Made by a program: the position numbers and the translations under genes. A stretch of DNA of 64,000 nt, taken from the NCBI GenBank assembly GCA_963932465.1, contig OZ010795.1, positions 517,705,451 to 517,769,450 of the forward strand. Direction: 5' to 3'. Below the pieces are notes generated by a model. The model saw only the letters and a program-made list of their open reading frames with translations. It was not told the origin of the DNA and ran no database searches. Below, one piece after another: positions 58,040 through 64,000 of the stretch. The stretch's first letter is position 1. Each line of letters begins with the position of its first letter. This DNA comes from Maratus speciosus (Eukaryota; Arthropoda; Arachnida; Araneae; Salticidae).

Positions 58040-61000
58040 GGGTGGTCACAAGCAACATGGGGAAATTTTTTTTAACGTTTTCTTCGGGGGGACCCTCCTA
58101 AAAGTTGTCAATTAGTTAGAAAATGAGATTGGCAAAGTTTCAACTGAAATGAATAACATTAACCCGTGCCTCATCGAGGTTGAAGTCTTGGAAATTTGCA
58201 ATTTTTTGGCAAAAAATTGTCGTTTTTCTTTCTTTACGTGAAAACTATTTGCCTTAGAAACCTGATTCTTGTTTTATTTCATAGAAACAGTTGTTGCCTT
58301 AAACTTTTACTCTCCTCAAAACTTATATTTAATGAACATTAGTATTTTTCAGGTCAGCTCGTGAACCAAACCCTCAAACTCTGCATTTTTGAAACATAAG
58401 TGAAAAATGACAAATTAATAATTTTATTACTTTTGATAATTTTTTTTGCATTATTTTCATTAATAGGCAAAAATAAATGAACAAATTTTGCAACTTTAAA
58501 AATATTTCACGCATTATAATTGATTATTAGTTATCTAGTTCTGTGTCTAGTAAGAAACAGCTTCTCGATTTGTATCGCAGTTGAACCTCTGAATTTCTCT
58601 TTTTATTACAAGGCTGCTTTTGTTACCTGTTATCGTTATCTATTTTTAGAATTGACGAAACATTCCGTAAATCCCCCCCCCCCCCCTTTTGATATGATGG
58701 CGAAAATGTAAGATTTTTTTTTATTGGCCACTTGTTTCATCAAATCATCGACAGTAAGCTACCAAGTAATCGTCAAAATTTATGTATTTTATTTTATAAT
58801 ATTCGCAAAATGAAACTGAACGACAGAGAAGCTGCTAGATTTAGAGTACATCCACCAGTTAACCACAGACTTTAATTTTAAGTAGAAGTGCAATCGACTC
58901 CGCAAATAACTATTTCGTAAACAAAGAACTGAGATCATCAAAAACAGATTTGAAAATTCCGGTTTAGAGAGAACTGTTATTCACTGGGATGGAAAACTGC
59001 TTCATCATTTTTTGAATAAGAAAAATGTAGAGAGGATAGAAGTTTTAATTAGTTGTGGGGATGAAGAACAGTTACTACGAGTTCCACAGCTTGAAAATAG
59101 TATCGGAATAATTCAGGCGAAAGCTGTATTTTCAGCAGTTGAAGAGTGGAGAAAGTTGGTAAAATCTAGGCAATATGTTTTGATACAGCTGCAGTAAACA
59201 ACGGTCGCCTCAGAGGAACCTGCATTTTCCTATAGCAATTGTTGAAGGAAAAGTCTTCTGTATTTACCATGTCGCCACCAAAATCTAGAAATTATCCTAA
59301 AAGCTGATTTTTATTGTAAAGTGGGAATAATCACTGCCCCTCAGCCAGATATAAAAAAAAAACAATTCTGATTGGGTGGTCTAAATTAAACCAGAGTAAA
59401 TATAAAAATGCTATTGAAGATGAAATACTAGATATAAATAGTTAATTCAGAAGAAATTTCAAGTTTTCTTACAGGACCTTTTAAAAATTAACAGCTCAGG
59501 GATGGTTATAAAGAGTTTATCCAACTTTGTTTAATTTTTATAGGACTCCTTCCTACAAAAGACTTTTTTCAGAGTTTAAATCATGTCAGATGGATAGCAC
59601 AGGCAATTTATTCTCTCAAAATATATTGTGATAGATAATCTCTCAATAACAAATTTAGAAAAAGAAGGTATTAGAGACCTTTGCTTATTTCTAATCAATA
59701 TTTATGTAAAATCATGCTTCAATACTCCCACTACCACTTTGGACCCCAATCCAAGATCTGTAAATAATAAAATCACTTGTTCACTACAGAAAAATTGATA
59801 AATAGGTTGCAGACAAAGTACTCGTTAAAATGATAAACCGTCTTTGGTATCTTAACTCGGATCAAGTTGCATTTTCATTTTTAGATGATACTTTGGAAAA
59901 AAAAAAGTCAACATAAGCATGGCTGTAAAATTAATGTCATTTGAAGAAGAAATGATGATGACGCTAAGAATTTAAAAGCAACAAAAGTTTTCAACGAAGT
60001 GGATTTATTGAACAAAGAAGTCAATGTTTTTGTTTCATCTCAAACTATAAAAATTTTTAAGAGATTTTATATTAATAAGCATTTTTTAAATACTGATCCC
60101 AATGTATGGTGTGAAAATAAACCTTATTTGAAAGCAAAAAAACAGTGAATGGTTTTAAAGTTGTCAAAGGACGCAGCTGAAAGGGGAAGAAAATTAACCA
60201 GAGATTTCAATTGCTGTTTAACAAAAGATGAAAAATAAAAACAGTATATGCTAAAAGTTGTATGTGAATGTAGAAAAGCTTTTCAAGATTCTTCAAAAGC
60301 CATCTTATCTAAGCCATTTACCAACTTAATCCTTTCTGGAGCAGTGGTCCCATGTCAAGACTACCTAATTTTAATTCCAAACTTACTTGTTTGTAAATTT
60401 AGGTGTAGTCAATCATTTCATTATTTTACGAACAGAATTTTTCCGTACTGGAAAGGGTTAATGTGACAATTGTAAGGGATAATAATTTATTATGCTTCCT
60501 TTCTTGTAACACAATTTTAATAATAAAATGCATTTGAACATTATTTGATCTCATTTTTATACTTTCTTTGTCCCCTTTTTTAAAATTATTTCAGTTTAAA
60601 ATAAGATTTTTTTCATTTTCTTTGGATTTTTTTAAATTAAACCCTTTATTATGTACAAAATGAAAAAAAAAAGAAAAACAAAAGGTGGAAAGCAGATGAA
60701 ATAGAATGTTACAATTTTTCTTCGCATTTTCCTAAAAAGTAAATTTTTAGGATTCGGGTGAAGTCTGGTCCTGAAAAATGCGCATATTTTTAAATCTATA
60801 CATTTTTAGAAAAAAATGGTGTGTGGTTCTTCAAAATGAAGCTTTTTTTTTTTTTTTTTTATAAAATGAGACCTGAATTATGTTTCTGGGTTCAATTGTA
60901 TTTATTTCATGAAGGAAAAACAGCATTTTTTTTGCAAAAAATCACGTTTTTTTCAAATTTCAACCTCAATGAGGCACGGGTTAATATTATCCAAATGAGC

Positions 61001-61092
61001 TAAAACTTTGCCAATCTCATTTTCTAGTCTATTGGCAACTTTTTGGGGGGTCCCCCGGAAAAAATTCGAAAATTGATTTCTTGTGACCACCC
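58040..61092 (+). mobile_element. Decayed DNA transposon, 3.05 kb, ~170 bp terminal inverted repeats
   Basis: It starts GGGTGGTCACAAG and ends CTTGTGACCACCC. Inverted similarity continues inward through GGGGGGACCCTCCTAAAAG / TTTTTGGGGGGTCCCCC, GAGATTGGCAAAGTTT / AAACTTTGCCAATCTC and AACCCGTGCCTCATCGAGGT / ACCTCAATGAGGCACGGGTT. It carries a broken transposase-like gene on the plus strand. A target duplication is not evident. The superfamily is uncertain. Confidence 0.8.
58811..60470 (+). pseudogene. Broken transposase-like gene of the 58.0-61.1 kb transposon
   Basis: Pieces of one protein appear in shifting frames with many stops. The best stretch (about 58940-59197) includes IHWDGKLLHHF, then LISCGDEEQLLRVPQLENS and AKAVFSAVEEW. 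Further on are a PCRHQNLEIILKA segment near 59270, FIGLLPTKDFFQSLNHVRWI and AQAIYSLKIY near 59540-59630, and a C-terminal part near 59970-60160. From memory, HWDGKLLP... and RWMAKAIYSLKI are hallmarks of an uncharacterised transposase-like family common in aphids, hydra and spiders. The inverted repeats around it support a transposase. It is certainly non-functional. Confidence 0.6.
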
Positions 61093-61322
61093 TAAAATGA
61101 TTGTTACACATTGTGTAACAATCATTTATGTTGAAATTTAAATATTTGAATTCATTTTTATAATATTAACTGCTATTTATACAATTTACATTGGAAAATA
61201 AAAAGTTCCCTCTCTCATATACTTAAAAAAATAAATAAAAAACATTATCGCCCCGTCTGAAGTCACGCTTATGCCTTTTTGGCTTAAAATCGCATTGTTT
61301 GGCGACAAAAGTAAAAACAACA
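61093..61322. other. AT-rich spacer
   Basis: It contains a small palindrome ATGATTGTTACACA / TGTGTAACAATCAT (61098-61126). Nothing else was recognised. Confidence 0.4.
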
Positions 61323-61530
61323 GGCACAGATGTCATATTTGCCCATATTGGCGCAATTTTTTCTGACGCCAATAGGCATATACGCAATGTATACTTAACC
61401 GGCGCCAAATTGTCGTCATTTTGCTTGATATGGTAACCCGGATGTTGTTGTTTATGCTGTTGATGTTTTCGCAAAATCGGCGTCGAAAAAAAAAATCGCG
61501 CCAATATGGGGCGAATATGACATATGTGCC
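61323..61530 (-). mobile_element. MITE 'GGCACAGATGTCATAT' family, copy B (208 bp, complete)
   Basis: The ends GGCACAGATGTCATAT and ATATGACATATGTGCC form the terminal inverted repeat. The next-inner GCCCATATTGGCGCAATTTT and AAATCGCGCCAATATGGGGC continue it. The central block is the reverse complement of that in copy A. It carries no ORF of its own. Confidence 0.8.
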
Positions 61531-61698
61531 AAACAACATTTTAAATAAACAAATATCATTTTAAATAAACCATTTCCTACAACTCATAAGTAGAGCCATT
61601 TTTAGAGCTATTTCTGCGAGTTTCTCCGGTAAGACACATAATGGGAGTGAGATAAAAATCAAATTAATTTAAAACTAGTATGTTGTGGCCATCACAAA
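61531..61698. other. Short AT-rich spacer
   Basis: Nothing was recognised. Confidence 0.4.
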
Positions 61699-63557
61699 AC
61701 TTTCTTCTATATAAATCACGTCAATTAAATCATTTAAATAGCACAAGAAATTACATCAATTTAACACCAATTCATATCAAAGTGCATCTGAATTTGAAGT
61801 TTGATAAAAATTTGTGCCTTAGTTCTTGAGATAGAGCTATAGCGGAAATTCTGAAAAATGTAGCTTAGCAGCGCCACCAGTTGAGTGATTTACACCAATA
61901 CATAAACAGGAATAATTGATATCCAAGTATACATGGATCTGAAGTTCGTTGAAAATCTAAGCATTAGTTCTTAAGATAGAGCTATTGCGTAAATCACAAA
62001 AAAGCATAGCAGCGCCACCTATTGAGCGATTTACACCAAACTGTATAAAACGTCAATTCATGTCAAGGACTAACTGATTCTAAAATTTGATGAAAATTCG
62101 TGCATTAGTTCTTGAGATACACCTATAGTGGAAATTCTGAAAAATATAGCATAGCAGCGCCACCTGTTGAGCGATTTACACCAAAATGTACAATATGTCA
62201 ATTCATGTCAAGGATTAACTGATTCTGAAGTTTGGTGAAAATTATTGCATTAGATCTTGAGATACAGCTATAATGGAAATTCTGAAAAGTGCAGCATAGC
62301 AGCGCCACCTGTTGAGCGTTTTGCACCAAAACACAAGCTGCCCTAATTCATATCAAAGTATACTTGAATCTGAAGTTTCATGAAAATCCAAGCATTAGTT
62401 GTTGAGATAGAGCTATTGCGGAAATCGTAAAAAATGCAGTATAGCAGCGCCACCTGTTGAGTAATTTACCCCAAAATGTACAAAACTTCAATTCATGTCA
62501 AGGACTAACTGAATCTGAAGTTTGATGAAAATCCGTTCATTATTTGTGGAGATTGAGCTATTGCGGAAATCGTGAAAAAGGCTGCATAGCAGCGCCACCT
62601 GTTGAGCGATGTACACCAAAAACTAATCAGCATCAATTTATATCAGGGGCTAACTAAATATGATTTTTTATTAAAATGTCAATATTTCAAAATTCACTAT
62701 CTCAGTGCCAAATTAAATGGCAATCTTTGTTCATCATGATAATTCTAAAAATATGAAATTCCGTGCATTAGTTCTCGAGGTATGACTGTCACTGAAATCG
62801 TGTAAATTCAGCAAAATGCAGCATAGCACCGCCACCTATTGGGTTATTTACACCAGAACCTAATTATCACCAACTTATGTCAACGTCTAACTGAATATGA
62901 AGTTTGAGGAAAATTCGTGCATAGTTCGTGAGATAGAGGTATTGCGCAATTATGACAAATGCAACATAGAAGCGCCACCTGTTGAGAGATTTGCAACAAC
63001 ACATAATCAGCAGCAGTATTAATCAAGTTATACTTAAATCTGAAGTTTGATGAAAATTCGTGCATTAGTTCTTGAGATAGAGCTATTGAGGAAATAGTTC
63101 AAAATGCAGCACAGCAGCGCCACCTATTGGGTGATTAACACTAACACGTAGTCAGCATCATTTCATATGAAGGACTAACTAAATCTGAAGTTTGATGAAA
63201 ATGTGTGCATTAGTTCTTGAGATAGAGCTACTGCGAAAATAGTGTAAATCCTGCAAAATGCAGCATAGCAGCGCCACCTGTTGGGCGATTTACACCAAAA
63301 CCTAACCAGCATCTATTCATGTCAAGGACTAACGGAATCTGAAGTTTTATAAAAATCCGTGCATTAGTTCTTGAGATAGAGCTTTTGCGGAAATCCTGCA
63401 AAATGCTGCATAGCAGCGCCACCTGTTGAGCGATTTACACAAAAAACTAATCAGCACCAATTTATATCAGGGTCTAACTTAATATCATTTTTTATTAAAT
63501 TCAGTGCATTAGTTCTTGAGATAGAGCGCCCACAAAATTTGTGTCACATACAGACAG

Positions 63558-63591
<34 letters not shown>

Positions 63592-63723
63592 TCACAGACA
63601 GACATTTTGTAAAAAAATGTTTTTCGGAATCTCTGACCCCTAAAACGTGTAAATCCGTCGAAAACTGGAATTCGAAAATTTTCACGAAACCAATACTTTC
63701 TTCTTGTAAAGATAGAAGAAAGT
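61699..63723 (+). mobile_element. Helitron-like minisatellite element, two copies head-to-tail
   Basis: It starts ACTTTCTTCTAT and ends with the hairpin ACTTTCTTCT...AGAAGAAAGT (63695-63723), like 12025-12756. Eleven GCAGCGCCACC-type cores occur at ~130-150 bp spacing. One gap near 62600-62830 is larger because it holds a 3'-type segment (TTTTTTATTAAAAT) joined to a fresh 5'-type segment (TTCAAAATTCACTATCTCAG...AAATTAAATGGCAAT). A (CAGA)n microsatellite (63548-63602) precedes the end. The small minus-strand ORFs here come from the repeats. Confidence 0.75.
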
Positions 63724-63788
63724 AAAAATAGTACTGAGATTTTATATAATCAAATTTTTGAGTTGAATTTTTCTGTAGTACTTGATTA

Positions 63789-63862
63789 GGCACAGATGTC
63801 ATATATGTGCACCACGTTGGCACGATTGTTTTATGACGCCAATTTGGCGAAAACCTTGTCTT
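63789..63862 (+). mobile_element. MITE 'GGCACAGATGTCATAT' family, copy C (5' part)
   Basis: GGCACAGATGTCATATATGT, then TTGGCACGATTGTTTTATGACGCCAATTTGGCGAAAAC, matches the first ~70 bp of copies A and B. Sequence then diverges, so the copy is truncated. Confidence 0.65.
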
Positions 63863-64000
63863 CGAATATCAGTTACATATATATTTTTAAAAAGGGAATA
63901 GCAATAAATAAAAAAAGTTTAATTAATAGCTATAGAACAAAACAATTTGTATAATTTTAAAAAAGAAAATAAAAGTTAATAAACAATTTATTAATAAATA
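63863..64000. other. AT-rich end of window
   Basis: Nothing was recognised. Confidence 0.4.

Noticed and set aside
59012..59197. Stand-alone 61-codon gene
   Set aside because: It is one surviving piece of the broken transposase-like gene, with the same protein continuing in other frames.
61699..63723. CRISPR-like array
   Set aside because: Repeats are long (~140 bp), degenerate and contiguous without spacers, in a eukaryotic context. A minisatellite in a transposon explains them.

Overview
The window is AT-rich eukaryotic intergenic DNA made largely of transposable elements. I find no convincing host protein gene, rRNA or functional tRNA. A copia element primed by an internal initiator-Met tRNA half, RNase H-bearing non-LTR elements, Tc1/mariner, hAT and piggyBac-like MITEs and tRNA-derived repeats together point to an arthropod. 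A spider or other chelicerate is my guess, and that is inference only.

Layout. 0-5 kb: degenerate repeats, a 1.4 kb Tc1/mariner-type foldback element (2298-3718) and a ~150 bp minisatellite (4495-4997). 5.2-10 kb: a palindromic tRNA-like insertion, then a nearly intact, young copia element (5593-10019) with 186 bp LTRs differing at two bases and a perfect 5 bp target duplication. Its only visible lesion is one in-frame stop inside the protease active-site motif. 11-16 kb: minisatellite and Helitron-like arrays, a tRNA-derived SINE and a second foldback element (14578-15876). 17-19.5 kb: inverted repeats, a tRNA-like sequence and a ~95 bp satellite carrying CRE-like TGACGTCA palindromes.

20.8-31.4 kb: a minus-strand non-LTR retrotransposon with two apparently intact ORFs (478 and 1195 aa). 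They lie in the same frame, separated by one stop and 24 nt. A 14 bp direct repeat at 20840 and 31418 suggests that the whole ~10.6 kb block may be one insertion. 31.4-37.1 kb: a LINE/SINE 3' end and two hAT-like elements, one nested in an older foldback element with a perfect 8 bp target duplication.

38.8-54.3 kb: two near-identical ~7.6 kb units in tandem plus a terminal 258 bp partial copy. The arrangement fits LTR-internal-LTR-internal-LTR. Each internal region encodes only a Ty3/gypsy-type Gag on the minus strand, intact in the right copy and broken in the left, with no recognisable pol. 54.3-64 kb: Helitron-like fragments, a 160 bp hairpin MITE, a 200 bp piggyBac-like MITE, a decayed DNA transposon with ~170 bp inverted repeats, three copies of a GGCACAGATGTCATAT MITE, and a head-to-tail pair of Helitron-like elements.

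The coding sequences are all retroelement or transposase genes. They act within their own elements rather than in a host pathway.
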